From Talinum fruticosum (Eukaryota; Streptophyta; Magnoliopsida; Caryophyllales; Talinaceae), in the NCBI GenBank assembly GCA_021018815.1, contig JAITYX010000032.1, forward strand, positions 2,480,001-2,544,000: DNA of 64,000 nt, given 5' to 3'. Both the position numbers and the translations under genes were made by a program. Position 1 is the stretch's first letter. Each line of letters opens with the position of its first letter. The notes under the pieces are model-generated. The model ran no database searches, had not been told where the DNA came from, and worked only from the letters and a program-made list of their open reading frames with translations. Below are positions 33,610 to 50,420 of the stretch, one piece after another.

Positions 33610-36600
33610 TCAAATCTCAGCATTAAGGGTGAAATCTGTGCATGTCTGGCAAGAACAGTCAGAGAAACGGCAAGTTTCACACCCGAAACAGACGCAGGAT
33701 ATGCAACCTTTGCATGTAGGAGAACGTGTGCAACTTCGATACACTCTCCTGCTCGCCCTTTCTTCATCATCATTGCATGATATCCTACAAAAGCGACATT
33801 AATTCAGCAATATTTTTGTCAAAACCAGCAGCAAGTCAGTGATCAAGCTGTTCTAATTAAGGAAATCAACAGGGTTGAAGAAATTATGAAGAGACAAACA
33901 AAGCGATTATTGCATTTGTTCATTTTTTATACAAAGCAGCTATGTCAATATGTATTAACAGGATATCTGGAGAAATAATGTAGAGGCAAAAATATGATGA
34001 CAGCAAAAATATTGAAGCTACTGGCAGAAAGCTCTTTTTGCTTACTGAGAACTAGTCAAAAATTAGTGAATAATTGTACAGCTCAAAGTACCTTCTAATA
34101 ATCTGAAACCAAGCAGTATGGAATTAGAAGTTCATCTATGGACATGAAAGCACAATATGAGTACAGTATCTTGGAAATAGGCATCAACTTATATTCCCAT
34201 ACACATGGCATATACACTAACCATCAAACACGAAAAAGCAGGAGCCCCAGGAATAATTTAGTACTGCTCTCTCACAGTGTCTAAAGAAACGGAGCTTAAA
34301 ATGTTTCACTGTGACAATGCTAGTATGATTTTGTCTCTCGTCTGATGCTATCCAAAATTGCTTAAACATAGCACAAAAGCTTAAGGTAAAATATGCTCTG
34401 CCAGGTCCATATGCTCAATTTGCCTCTCTTTGTCCCCAAGTACTTTAGTCAAGAAGAGGAATAATGACTTGCAACCTCAAGTGATCAATCAATATCTTCT
34501 TTTGCTCTTATACCAAAGACATTTTCTTCAGCATGAAATGATCATGTAGCCTTATTAGTGTGCTACATAATTACAAATACCATTTAAAAAGCAACAAAAA
34601 AAAAAAAAAATCCTCCAACAAACTTCCTAGGCAAGAATCTTATCAGAGTGGATGTTTTCAAAAAGGCAGCATTATGCAGAACACACAATATCTAATAGAA
34701 AAGGATTGGGGGATACAATAAATGGGCGATCTACAAACTTTCTATCATGTACAACTGACAACCACCACCATCACCACTATGCCTAGTATTATGAATGCCT
34801 GGATTATGGAGGTTCACAGCCTTACCTCATTTTAATGAAAATAGAGATTCTAATACCAAATAACCCATTTGAAAATAAGATATATTGCTAATCTCCGTCC
34901 CTTTATTTGACATTAATTTAAAACAGATCTATGTACCCTATGTGCAGTCCTGACCATTCTATGGAGATGATTTACTGTTAAGACCACAAGCCTAAAGAGA
35001 AGTGACATCCTAGTTTCCGCTTTAATAATCAATACATTATAGTAACCCAGAGAATTCATCAATAACGAGTACAAGTAGGCACAAAGATATATGAACTAGA
35101 ATAATATGAGTGATGCTGACATAGAACCTAGAGAACAGTACTGTGGTAATTATTTATATTTTCCACTATTTTGTTTTCTTTTGCTGATAACATCGAGGAA
35201 CATCCTTAGAGTACCTAATAAACAGAATAATAGCAAATAATTTAACAATTTCTGATGCCAAAAGAAAAAGGTCCTTCAGTTAAAACATTAATGACAGAAG
35301 ATGGAAACCAGCACTCTGTTTTCTTATTATATTGACCAAAATCAAGGTACATTGTCACTGAATTAAAGCTAAAGATAAACTACAGATTCTGAACTTATGT
35401 GGGCACTCACCAAAGGTAAGAAGTCATGGGATTTATGTTAGAATTGTGATAAAGTTGTCTACAAAATGCTGGTAAGAAACACAGTCGTAAGTGTACTTGG
35501 ACTGGGTGTAAGATTACCTGTCATGGGGATGATCAGAACATTTCCAGTGTTGATCTAACAAAACATCATGATGAGCACGGCATTCTTCCCTAGTCCGAAG
35601 GCGAAACCTTCGCTCTTTATTACACATAGAGCAGCGAACAAACTCATCACGATGAAACGTGCGTCCATTATGCCTCTTTGAACAGTTTGAGCCCTTCGAT
35701 GCCTGAGTGTGGTACTTGAGAAGCACAGTTTTAAACAATGGGACCTTCTCTCCATCCATCATCACCCAGATATTGTTCTTCCATTTCCTTGCGCTTTCTT
35801 TCCCGGAATGCTTTTCAAATGCAGCTGGAGTTAATTTGTCTAATCAAGATATAGAGAATAAAAGTCAGAGATAAGAACATTCAAATCAAGAACATCACAG
35901 CAAGCATTCCTACTCAAGAATCCATTACTAGTCTAGTCTTATAAACCAATCAACCTGCATTGTCCTATAAGATGACCAAAAGACTAGTCCGTTATACCCC
36001 TGGGGTCGGGTGTAGAAATTCAAATGTATGCAACCTTATTCCCGGATAATTCCTTAAGAAATGCATGGAACTCTTACCCAACATGCCGCAGCATGAGTGT
36101 TTCCAATATCACTGAAAAGTGGTTAATATAACAAGTTGCACAGACACTCAGGCACTATTTGCTACTTGTAAGTTGTAACCCAGAAATACTACAAAATAAA
36201 CATCTAAAAAATAAGGCGTTTTCCAAGGCCTGCATTTCTTCCAACACTTTATACAAAAGTAAAGCCCTGCAAGTCTTAAGTACGCCCAGGGAGATTCAAA
36301 CTTGCTCATACACATTCAATGAGATTTTGTTGAATACAAAAAGTGCATTACACTTTACACATAGGGGAGAAGCCCTTTGAAACGAGAAACACAGCATAGA
36401 TTTTTACATGGCCCAGAAAAAGCACATTTCCCGAGTCAAGCAGCCACAATACAGAGTTGCTGTAAACTGTGACAAAAAACCAACCCATGAAACTTTTGAC
36501 TAAAGAGACCATTTTTGATGCCACACACCCATCAAAAGGTAAGACAATTCACAAAATGATAAACAACCAAAATGCACCATATAAGGGTTGAAGCGAAAAA

Positions 36601-36922
36601 AATCTAAACACGGAAGTACATTATTTGAAGACAGCCTCATTCCCAATAACCCCTGACCATAACATGCAGGAATCAATGAGGAGGGCGAGAGAGACTGAAT
36701 AGAGAGAGAGAGAGAAAAGGCACCTTCTTGGCAACCAGGGGTGCATTCACAGGAGATTTCAAGATCACCATTGACGAAAACCCTAAGCCTCCCGACCGCG
36801 TCACCATACCTACGACTTGTACACCCACAAGTGACCTCTACATAATCCTTCCCTCGGTTCAACCCGCTAATCTCCCTCACTTCATCCTCACTGAACACCA
36901 ACTCCCCAATCTCCTCCTCCAT
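33610..36922 (-). CDS. ULT1: ULTRAPETALA-type SAND-domain transcriptional regulator, three exons
   Basis: ULT proteins are plant nuclear trithorax-group factors. In Arabidopsis they limit shoot and floral meristem size and oppose Polycomb silencing at homeotic genes such as AGAMOUS. Exons on the minus strand: 36922-36724, 35839-35518, 33784-33610, all with GT-AG borders and correct phase, giving 231 residues (family ~230-240). Order: acidic N terminus (MEEEIGELVFSEDEV), SAND-type region (SGLNRGKDYVEVTCGCTSRR, GRLRVFVNGDLEISCECTPGC, LTPAAFEKHSG, ARKWKNNIWVMM), CHRDEF-like segment (FHRDEFVRCSMCNKERRFRLR, CRAHHD, WKCSDHP) and a Cys-rich B-box-like tail (CTRSPTCKGCISCVCFGC, CRFSDCSCQTC). Stop TGA at 33612-33610. 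The frame is intact. Introns are 884 and 1733 bp. ULT1 and ULT2 are not separable by eye. GA/CT repeats at 36700-36718 and 37203-37227 flank exon 1. Confidence 0.93.
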
Positions 36923-39900
36923 TCTCTCCCCTCCGTTTCAGAGAGAAACCCAAATCAAAGCCCGAAAAGGAAGACGACCCAGATCGCCTAGCACAAGAAC
37001 AATAACAGAAAAGCCCCGAAAATGGGCATCTGAGGCTGAGGAGGAAATATCGAAATCGAGAGGGAGGAGAGAGAAACAGAGAGTTTGGGGGAAATGAGGG
37101 TTCGGTGGCGAGAGTTTAGCGTGTATATGAAGCAGTGGGCGAAGAGGTCACAAGGCGCAGCCACTACGAGAGGCCTATATATCAGGGTGAGGAAGGGTAC
37201 ACAGAGAGAAAGAGAGAGAGAGAGAGATGGGCACGCATCTCCGAGGCCTGCAAAGCTGTTGTACTCTGGAGATCTGCTGGAGTAAACGTTGAAAAAGGTT
37301 TCCCGTCATCACCCACCCAAAAATACGATATAAAAATAATACTATAAATATAAAAGAAAATACTATTTATATAATTTTTAGATTTTCACTCAGTTTGTTT
37401 ACTTGCTTTTTAGGGCAAGATGGGCCTCCAAGCAACTAACAGGCCCGATACTTGGCTAGACCAAGGGATCAAGTCAAGGGCCACCTTAATAGTAGGGGTA
37501 GCGAGTAGGGCATCATCCTTTTTATTTTTTATTTTTTATTTTTTATTCGATTGAGAATCATCCTATAATCCTATTCCTCGTGCAGTACAGTTCAAGGATG
37601 ATAAGTGGATTTTTTAGGAATACAAGGGGCAAATTGGAAATTTTGTAAAGCCCTTGAAGATTGTCTTTTCCTAACAGTTTAATTGAAACCCGATGATGTC
37701 GGTCGGAGTCACGGGACTTAAAGGGAATGATAATTTAAATAGATGAGTTAATCAAACAAGTGATGAATTGGGTCTGGTGATGGTCCCCTTGATCTATCAG
37801 TCACACAACCACCACCTGTTATTATTACCCGTTTAAGTTATACATTTTATTCTAAAAGAAAAACCTAATTTATTAACTTTATTTACCATTGCTCTTTAAG
37901 ACTTTTGACTAAATAAACATCTATATTTGTAAATTGTATTTGTGTTTGACAATTGGAGACTAAAGCTTGTTAGTGTAAGTATGTTGGGTTTGAAATCTAT
38001 CTATGTGACACTTGTTTATGATTCTTTTATAAAGTTTTTAGATTGTATTTTAACTCAGTCGATTTATAGGTTGCTTTGTGAACCTTGAGAAGAAGCTACT
38101 ACCACCGTGTGAGAAATCTGCAAAATAAACTTGATATAGAGGAGTTATTTTTGCTCTATAAGAGCCTACAATGCTCAAGTTAAAAGATAGAATTTGGGAG
38201 AAGAGTACTGGTGAATAAAGGGAATATTATTCCTTGAATGGATTAACTTTAGGACATCAATGGCCTACTTACATAAGGTTGCGGTAGATTTTCTTAGATA
38301 TATCATATTAATAATACCTAATCTTTTCAGAAAATAGAGTTCATCCCTAATTAATTATCCTCTAATATCTTTTACCTTTCGCCTAGGATATGATTAAATA
38401 TCTTTCACCTTGTGCAAGTTAACAATTAAACTACCGATTAAGAATACAGTTGGGTTAGGTCTCTTTGTGCTCATTTGTAGGGCTTAGGCTTAATGCTCAA
38501 TGACGGAGGCTTCCTTAGACCGCTTACTTGCCTTATGCCGGGTTTAATCTTAATGGCGGAGGTTTCGTTCGTTTATACTCTTATATGTTTATTTATGTTT
38601 GTTTCTATGTATATTTCTATTTATTTGTTTATATATAAGTTTGAACATGCTTGAAAGATGGTTTAGGTGGTTTTCTTAGGTAGATTTCCTGAACTTCTGC
38701 CTCTTTGTTTTTGTGATAGAAGACGAGGGATACAAGCATCCCAAAATTTAGGCAGATTAGCTAAATTGATTAGGGAGAAACTAAATATATTTATACATAG
38801 AATGAATAAATATCGAGATACTTGGGTCACCTTATTTAATGTCCCTTCAAAGATTTGAACATACCAAGCAGACTATCATTAACAGTCATTGAATATGAGA
38901 CTGTGGCTATACATTCCCTAATCCAACCTATCTATAAGTATGAAAATTCTAAGGGCCCAAATTCACTCCACTTAAAAATTTATTGACAAATGTTCTCATA
39001 ATTAAGGAGAGGTAGTGAGACTGTTGGAAGATTGTATTGACAAATTGGGCCACTTATTGTTTCTTTTTATTTTTCTTGCCTTGACAATACATACATTCTA
39101 CCTACTACTACCTAGCGTGACAATGACAAGTATACTAATTTGACTCATTGACTTTTCCTCATTCAAATTGTTGTCATAACTTATAAGTTGTTGTGAAATA
39201 AGTACTTGTCTGTAGTTTACAACTTGCAAAATCATTATCGTTGGTTGTTTAAAAAAACAAGGCAAGTGCTGTTATTTTTCTGCAATGCTAAATAAACAGA
39301 AGGAAAACTAATTTAACTTTTAGCAAAAAAAATATTTTTTTTTAATTCAGATGACCCACAAAAAAGTATAATAAAATAATGGATAAGGAAATTAAACCTG
39401 GGACTAGCGTTTACAAAAATTCGGGTTTAGGTTAATTTGGGTTCGATCAATTCGTACAAAATATCATACTCGGAGCTTTCTTATCTGAATTTTAGATTCG
39501 AATTTAGGACTTAATTTAAAATACAATTAAAAAAATATATCTGCATGACAAGGGAGTGCACATACTCCCATACAGACGGGCAAAACTTCATCCGATCCGA
39601 TCATCCGACTCGCTCGACCCGAAAAACCGGGTCCAAATATAATCTTTTTGTCCGAATTTTAAATTCGGATATAAAATTTTCATATTTCTATTGTCATAAT
39701 CCGATTTTAACTCGAATTTACACTTATTTGAATTGTCCGACCAGAAAAAAAAAAAAAACTGGATATCAAACAAAAATTTCATTCGAGAACCGATTTGTCC
39801 AACACAATTTTGACTCGAGCCCAAATTTTTGTTAGTGCCACGCTGCTCCCATACAGCGGACAATGTAAACGTATCACCCTCCTTGTTCATGCTTCTCTCT

Positions 39901-40559
39901 CCTTGCGCTCCAACAATCATTTCTCTCTCTTAGATTTCATAATCTTGTTTGTCAATTAGTTCAGTAGCCCGTAAATTGATCGGGGAGAGCTCTCACTCAA
40001 ACATGATTTTATTATTATGTTTGTGCAGATCTCAATTGACTTCGCTTAAATTTCTTTATTGAAACGTAAGATTTGACTCGATCAGTAGATATTGAAAAGG
40101 ACGAAACTACAATGATGCTGTTCGAATTTGGTCAAATTTCAAGACTTCAGAGTTTAATCTCCGGACTTTGAATGTGAAGAAAGGGGTTGCAATGACTAAG
40201 TTATGGCCAAGTCCGACCTCAAATTAACGACTGATGAGTAGTACTGTCGTAGTAGAGTGGAAAATGACAGGGAGAGGAGAAGACAAATTGAAGCTTCGTG
40301 GGACTGGATAACGGTTCGAAATGGTGAAGGCGCGGAACAGGTTGCTGCTGGTGTGCTAGGAATTAGTGACTTAGACGCTGGTGGGCGAAGAGAAGAAAGG
40401 GCTCTTATGATGGCAGCTGCTGCACCTCTACTAGTTAGGCTTTCTGGGAAGCAGACGAAATGGAGTCCTAATTACAATAGTTATATGGTGTTATGGATTA
40501 CAAAAGGATGAACATTAGCAGCTGGACAATGAACAATAACCATTTTTTTGGGGTTGGGG
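36923..40559. other. ULT promoter side and repeat-rich intergenic region
   Basis: The left 350 bp is the likely ULT leader and promoter, with a GA repeat at 37203-37227. Beyond this no gene is supported. At 39580-39740 is a degenerate piece rich in CCGATCCGA and GTCCGAATTTTAAATTCGG, similar in wording to 18770-18905. An open frame at 40257-40511 has no recognisable motif. Confidence 0.4.
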
Positions 40560-40800
40560 GAGGGACCATATAAAGTAACCACTTGAAAATGGTTGCCCGT
40601 AATATAAGCAAACAATTGAACCACTTTTGCGCGGCTGTTTTCAAGGTGATGGGGAAGTATTGATAATATGTGGCGTCATCTTTTGGATCCCTGGTTCCGT
40701 AGTAGAGATCAATATGTGGCACTCTGATCTTCTTGAGGCAAGGTGCGTTCATGATCTTCTTTGAGAATGGAGTAGCGAAGGTAAGCCAAGTCGGACGCGG
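40560..40800 (-). mobile_element. Ty3/gypsy gag relic
   Basis: The minus strand reads TWLTFATPFSKKIMNAP, KIRVPHIDLYYGTRDPKDD, then YYQYFPITLKTAAQKWFNCL. This is the start of plant gypsy gag (PFxxxIMxxPxPxxFKxPxxxxYDGxxDPxDH ... CRxFPxTLxGxAxxWFxxL), with ~15 residues deleted between DPKDD and YYQYFP. The frame runs into stops on both sides. Minus-strand sequence as far as ~41290 may belong to the same element but shows no clear motif. Confidence 0.7.
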
Positions 40801-42312
40801 ATCAAGTCTGAATATAGGGACAACAAGAAGCTGAAATTGTGAAAGTTTGTACCAAGGATGGACGTTTCCTTTGCTCGGACTGAGGGAGAGTGTGCCTAGC
40901 TTTATCTGAGTTTTGGAGATTCTTCATGGTCAACAACCCTTGCTGCCTATCCACTGACCTATTGTGCTCCTTTATGGCTGACCACTCTTGGTTGGGAAGT
41001 CTTCATGGCTTGTCCGTTCAATGTTACAGCCGCAAGTGCTTGAACGTGCTAGACTAACAAACCTTCTCTTTGCCTCAGACCTCTACTCTTAATTTGGGCA
41101 TACAGAGGTAGAGCCTTTGCGACCCTCAAACCACGTCGAACGTCTGCTATGCGTGTAGCATAAGGAGTTGAGGCAGTCTGCGAAGTGGTGTTTTTTCATT
41201 GTACTTTGGAAGACTATTTTGGCCTCGATGATCCCCTTAGCGTCTCCCTCGTCGTAATGCTTTGTCGGAAGAGCACTCAGTTGCTCAAGCAAAGGAGCAT
41301 TCGGTGGGCTCTATTAGTTGTTTACTAGAAAATGATGAAGAGAGAATGTATGGACACATTAAATAATTCTCCTTTTAACTGTTTTGATTTATAGTTAACC
41401 TTGATTTTTCCATAACCCACTAAAGTAACAAGTAATTTAAAATGGAGGCACTATTAAATTGAAAGTTTAATTATTAAAGCAAATAATTGAATATTTAGCT
41501 TACTCCCTTTCAATAAGATCTCATCACTCTTATTTTCAAATCTTGTGAATTATGAAATTCTATGATGAGAAAGTCGTATACCTTAAAAGTCAACTGTAAC
41601 TTGACTTCAATAAAAATAGATGAAAACTTGAATTTGTATTAAACTTAAATTGGATAAATTGAAAAGATTAAAAAATTCAGAAATTTTCCGATATCCAATT
41701 TATTAGAATATTTGAACATAAATCCATCAAAATTAGGTTTATCATATTTTTTTATAAAAAAATCTTCTGTGTAAAGATTTAAAATGCCACCGAAAAATTT
41801 GTCACAACAAATATTGTTTCAGTTTGGACAAACAATAGGCAGCCCCAACCATAGCTTTCCAACTCAGGCATCAAGATTAAGCAAAACCCATAACTTAAAA
41901 AATTCGAAAAGAACATTTCACATAATTTAGAAAATAAACAGCTTTTGGAGCATTGCACCCTCAATTATATGGCGGGTGGCTGCCATAAGCTGATAAAATG
42001 ATACGTACAAAACAGAGTCGTTTAAAGTATATATTATGATTAATTAGAAATTATGTATAGCTGTTGGATCTAATTAGAAATTATACATAACCTAATCTCT
42101 GGATCAAGTTTGAATTTTGTCTTAACTGGGTTGGACGATCCATCTATCACATATTTACATTTTCAAATATTATTGGCGGCCAAGGGCATCACCAACCCCA
42201 TATGATTCCATGTGGTGCTATATTATTTTTGCCCCTCTGATCTCGTCACAAGTACTACATTTTAAAATGCAAAACAGCAAACCCAGTTACTTCACTAATA
42301 TCTAATTTCTGC
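40801..42312. other. Spacer left of the peroxidase pair
   Basis: Part may be gypsy debris (to ~41290). The rest is AT-rich and ends in the promoter of the first peroxidase gene, with CCCATATGATTCCATGTG at ~42197. Confidence 0.4.
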
Positions 42313-42319
42313 TATAAAA
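42313..42319 (+). promoter_or_regulatory. TATA box of the first peroxidase gene
   Basis: TATAAAA lies 99 bp upstream of the ATG at 42412. The second peroxidase gene has the same word 95 bp upstream of its ATG, so the core promoter was duplicated with the gene. Confidence 0.7.
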
Positions 42320-42411
42320 ACACCAAAACAATGCCTTAGAAAGCACAACCTCCCTTACTGAGCTAATTTACTTGTGTGAGAAAAAGGTTAGAGCGAGATA
42401 ATATCTTGGAA

Positions 42412-43853
<1,442 letters not shown>

Positions 43854-46800
43854 ATTCTTATTTTTATGGAGGCCTAGTTTGATTAATTGATTGTTTTCTT
43901 TCATTGAGTTTATTTGTGTTACTTTGCTGCTGGATATGCCTTGTTTTGCATGTACAAATGTATGCGGAAATAATCTCCAAAAGTATTGAGTTTTGCAATG
44001 AGTTATTCCCTTTTTTTTTTTTTTTTTTTTGTGTGCCCTTGGTCATTAATTAAGTTTCAAAATTTTAATATCACCTAATAATCGGGTATGAGTGGTCATC
44101 TAGGTAAACTCTACACTTTGTCAACAATGATGAAATCTCTACCAGTTTGATACACAGAAGTTGAAAAAATCTCCATATATAGAGAGACAAACCAGAGCCA
44201 TATGATATTCAAGATATAAAATAACTCATATGAATTCATTAAATATTTTTTATTAAATTATATATAATATTTTATATTATTTACACCTATTACAGTTTCT
44301 TACAACTAAGTTTATAACTCCTTACAGTTTAGAACTAAATGGAACGAGGCCGAAACAGCTCATATGATTTTGTCACATTTAGCTTAACTATTATTCACCT
44401 ATGAACTCAATTTTCAACCAAAAGTTCATAATACTATTCATGATAATTAGCTCGAATGAACATGATTTATTGGAATCTATTTGTGAATTTCTTAAGGCAT
44501 AAAATTAAATTAATGTACTCAATGGATATTAATTATTAAAATTTATATTATACATATCCAAATACACCCAAAATACTCTATGAGAGTATGGATACATGAA
44601 TGGGGAAAATAGGGTCCGAGTATAACTATATCTGCCACGTACATGCCTACGGTCATCTTTAGTAGACAAACTTTACGCGCATAAATATTCACCTACAAAA
44701 AAAGTTCCATCAAGGATAGAAAAATAAATTCACAAGAAATTCGGGTAGAAATTTAGTGTTTGTAAGGAGATGTAAAGTTGTGAGATATAAAGATAAATGG
44801 AATAGGACAGAAATCTTCACCATGTAAATATCCTATATGATGATCGATTTCATTACTTTCCATTATAAAACTATTTTCTCCATATTCATTATCGACATAT
44901 TCAACTTCTATGACAATTTCAACTATTCATTTGATGTTTTGAATACAAGGTGACTAAGCTCAACATAGTCTAAGTTTCCCAGTATTTCAATAAGTTTGTT
45001 GTTTTTTTTATATTTTTATATTTATTGGCACAATGTCCTACTTATTCACACGTCCAACACTTATAACAATTTTTTCCTAGTAGGCAAACATCTTGTAAAT
45101 TTTTACAGTTAAATTTATAATTTATTACAACTTCTTAAAAATTTGTTCAATTATTTATAACTCATTACTGTTTTTTGTTAGTTAAAGAAGTTATAGCTCA
45201 TCCTTATAGCAAAAAGAAAACCCCTTATCGAGAGAGAAATCATGATCTTATGTTTATGAAAAATATGATAGTAGGTATTACTCTAAAACTGTTGGCTTGT
45301 GCGGTCAACATCTTCATGCCTCCTCCGCTGCCCTTCTGGGGGTAACACGATGGTCTTAGGCATTGGCACTCCCTATCCCCGGCCTGTTGTGGCCTATTGA
45401 GTTATTCGGAGATAGATATCAGTTGTCAATCCACTTATCATTAAAAAATAGGTATTAATCGTGAGTGTATATATAAGAAGAGAGTTTCTCATCTCAATGC
45501 TAATTAATTTTGAGATAGATCCTCACTTAGATTATATGCTTGACTTGGTTGATTAAAGTTCAACTATATCAATTTTAATATGCTATCAAAGCCAGATAAT
45601 GGTTAATTTGGGTTTGTCATCCGCTCTATATCAAATCATGTCACGTGTTAAATCTTTTCAGTAGTCTACACGTGAGGAGACATAAACAAAATATAATAAT
45701 AGGTGTTGTTCTAGAAGAATAAAATAGATGTATATAAGTTAAGGAGCTACTCCACCCATTGTTAATAAGCTGTCGGATAAATCCTCACCTTTTTTCACTT
45801 ATTAAGGGGTAAGTTTTCTTACGGTTTTTCTAGGAGTACCAAGTATTTTACTCCAACTATTCTCTCATTAAAAAAATATAAAAAGATCAGTATTTAAATA
45901 ACTTTTTTTCACATTATATTGTTTAATTTTGGACTATTGGAATTTACTATTCAAAATTTTGAGCCATTGACCTGTACTATCCCCACTTTTAACAATAATA
46001 TTTTAAATATTATGTACATTGAACAATCAGTGATCGGTGTCATGAAATTAGATTAACTATAGTTAGTTTTTCAAAGTACGAGATATTAAAAACCATTAAT
46101 ATTAAAAATAGCAGTAATTCAATAGTTTAAAATATTATGAATAACATGGCCTAAGATAATAAAATTCAAAAATCCATTAATTTTTCATATAAAGATTTCA
46201 ACAGGCAATTATGCACTGTACTACCTAACACGATAAATGTCAATTTACCCTTACTCCCACTTGTTGTCACTGCGAAATAAATTTGATTCCTACTTACTTG
46301 CATGTTGCAAAATTCATATAGTTGGCTTATAATTTTATAAAGCAAGTGATATTATTTTTCTGCCATTTCCCATTCTAAATTAAAAGCAACACTTGTAATG
46401 CCATATTTCAGTTCAACAATTGGCTCCACCCACCAAGCTATAATATATATAATTACCTTATACAAATAATTTACATTTATTGTGTAATGACCAAGTAAAA
46501 CTCCACAAATATAATCGTTATTCCTGCTGAAATCATCCGAAAAAGAAATTATCATTAATGGTGTTGAAAGTTCCATGTTCTTAGTATAATGGCCACCGAC
46601 CTCATCCCCTCCCTCCCCCACCCCCTCAAGTTTGAATCTGGGGGACAATTTTCTTAGTTTGAGAAAAATTACGGTGGAGATAGTTTATAACCTTGATATC
46701 ATCCCCCTTTCCCATCCCGTTAAGTCCGTTGGACATCCCCGAAATAGGGGCCCCAATATTATGGATGGTTCCGTTTATCTATTTAAAAAGGTATTAATGA

Positions 46801-47023
46801 TCTAAGCACATAAATTTTTAATTTATTAGAGATAAGATTGTCTCTAACTCAAATAACTAATATGATAGACAGATAATTTTTAGGAATGGATAAGGTACAA
46901 ATTGTGCCAATAATCGAAGTCTTAGCACAATGGTCAACATTGAGACCCAGGGCACATTAACTCTTTACTTTTTAAATTAAATTAAATTATAATTATATTA
47001 TCATTTGTGATTCATTTTAATCA

Positions 47024-47110
<87 letters not shown>

Positions 47111-48525
47111 CTCATCTCAAAAGACCACAACAATATACCTATAATTAAAAAAAATAGAAGAAGAGTATCAATTGGGTATAATAATGTAACAAATATTATC
47201 TGGAATCAGGTCAACTCCCCTTGTATCTTAATTTTAATTTGCCTAGTCATCTCTCTTTCCAACTCTATCCATAAGTTAACTCACCGTACTTTAGGAAATA
47301 TATTTTTCATCTAAAATCCATCAAAAAATTAAGCAAAAAACCTTAATTAGAAAAACTTTTACGTAAAAATTTCACATGAACAATTTGGAAAATCGGCAAA
47401 TTTCCAAGAATTGCAATCTAAGTGTGGCTAATAGGAGGGTCACGATTGAACAAAATGTTCAAAGTAGAATCAACTCTCGTATCTAAAATAGAAATCTAAA
47501 TTTATAGCTCGATAAATTGTTTTTGAAGCATTGACTTGAAGAAGGGGAAATAGACAAAATGTGGTCAAATATAATAAGTTCATCTATAAATTATATGACA
47601 GGTCTGTTAGCTCATAAATTAAAAAACATACTTTAACAATAAAAAAATTAAAAAAGATAAGAATATATAACATATTTTATTTCAATCCAAGCCGCTCGAA
47701 TATATCACATTAATCTAAAAGTTGTTCAATCTAATAAGAACTATAGGTCTCATTTTCGGATGGACTAAAGATTAAACGTATATAAGTTTATATTTACAAA
47801 CATTTCTGCTAATAAACCCACATAAAAAAACAGAAAAATATTTTTGTCAAAGTCAAACCCTTTTCTAAAGCATGTTAGGTAGTCGAGACATTAAAAGTAC
47901 TAATAGGAATAATTTTATATACCTTCCTTGACATTATAGATAAATGTAATTTATATTCCTCAACGTTTATAATTATATTATTTGGCATCTCTCACTTAAC
48001 TATTATTTTCATCAACAACTCTATTCTTATACATTAACAAAAAAAATACAAAAATACATCAACATATTGTGATTAATTTATTTTAATTTTTTAATTAAAA
48101 AACCCTTTTTTAAATAGTGATATTTTTCATCACCTAGTACATTCCGTTAGTATGTAATAAACAATAATACTAGCAAATAATAAGGCAGTAAAATTAAAAT
48201 TGGTGATGTTTGGATAGAATTTGAAAAATAAATTTATTCAATTATTATCAAATTTGTATTTTATGTTGCCTATAAGTTGGATGATCTATGGGTTGCACAG
48301 AAATTCGTCATAATTAGTTGGCATGGGCCGTACCCATATGATTTCATATGTCTGCCAACGTAGAGCTTGGCATGTCAACTCCACGACTCCATTTTTATTT
48401 TCCATCACTCCATTTTAAAGTCCAAATTGCAAGCTAATATGCAGTATTCCTATCAATTATCCCTGACATAATCACAATTATAATTAAATCTACAAATTAT
48501 ATAACGCGTGTTGACTATTTTCCAC
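43854..48525. other. Spacer between tandem peroxidases
   Basis: AT-rich with no gene seen. It contains a T run at ~44010-44031 and the (TA)42 microsatellite at 47025-47108. The last ~250 bp is the promoter of the second peroxidase. Confidence 0.45.
47025..47108. repeat. (TA)42 microsatellite
   Basis: Eighty-four bases of uninterrupted TA between the two peroxidase genes. Such tracts are unstable and likely to vary in length between individuals or assemblies. Confidence 0.95.
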
Positions 48526-48532
48526 TATAAAA
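48511..48532 (+). promoter_or_regulatory. TATA box and W-box-like word of the second peroxidase gene
   Basis: TATAAAA at 48526-48532 is 95 bp upstream of the ATG. TTGACT at 48511-48516 is a W-box-like WRKY core. Further up, CCCATATGATTTCATATG (~48333) matches a similar block in the copy 1 promoter. Confidence 0.6.
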
Positions 48533-48620
48533 CCCCCAGAAACATGCAGTACAGAACATACATCCCTCAGCTAATAACTTGTGTCAGCTAAAGTGAGAAG
48601 AAAATCCCTCAGAATTGAAA

Positions 48621-50420
<1,800 letters not shown>

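Noticed and set aside
39580..39740. Possible hAT-like element with CCGATCCGA/AAATTCGG words, similar to 18770-18905
   Set aside because: The two regions share phrasing but I found no inverted ends or target duplication.
40257..40511. Plus-strand open frame of 84 residues (ERRRQIEASWDW...)
   Set aside because: No recognised motif, no clear promoter and surrounding repeat debris. I cannot support it as a gene.
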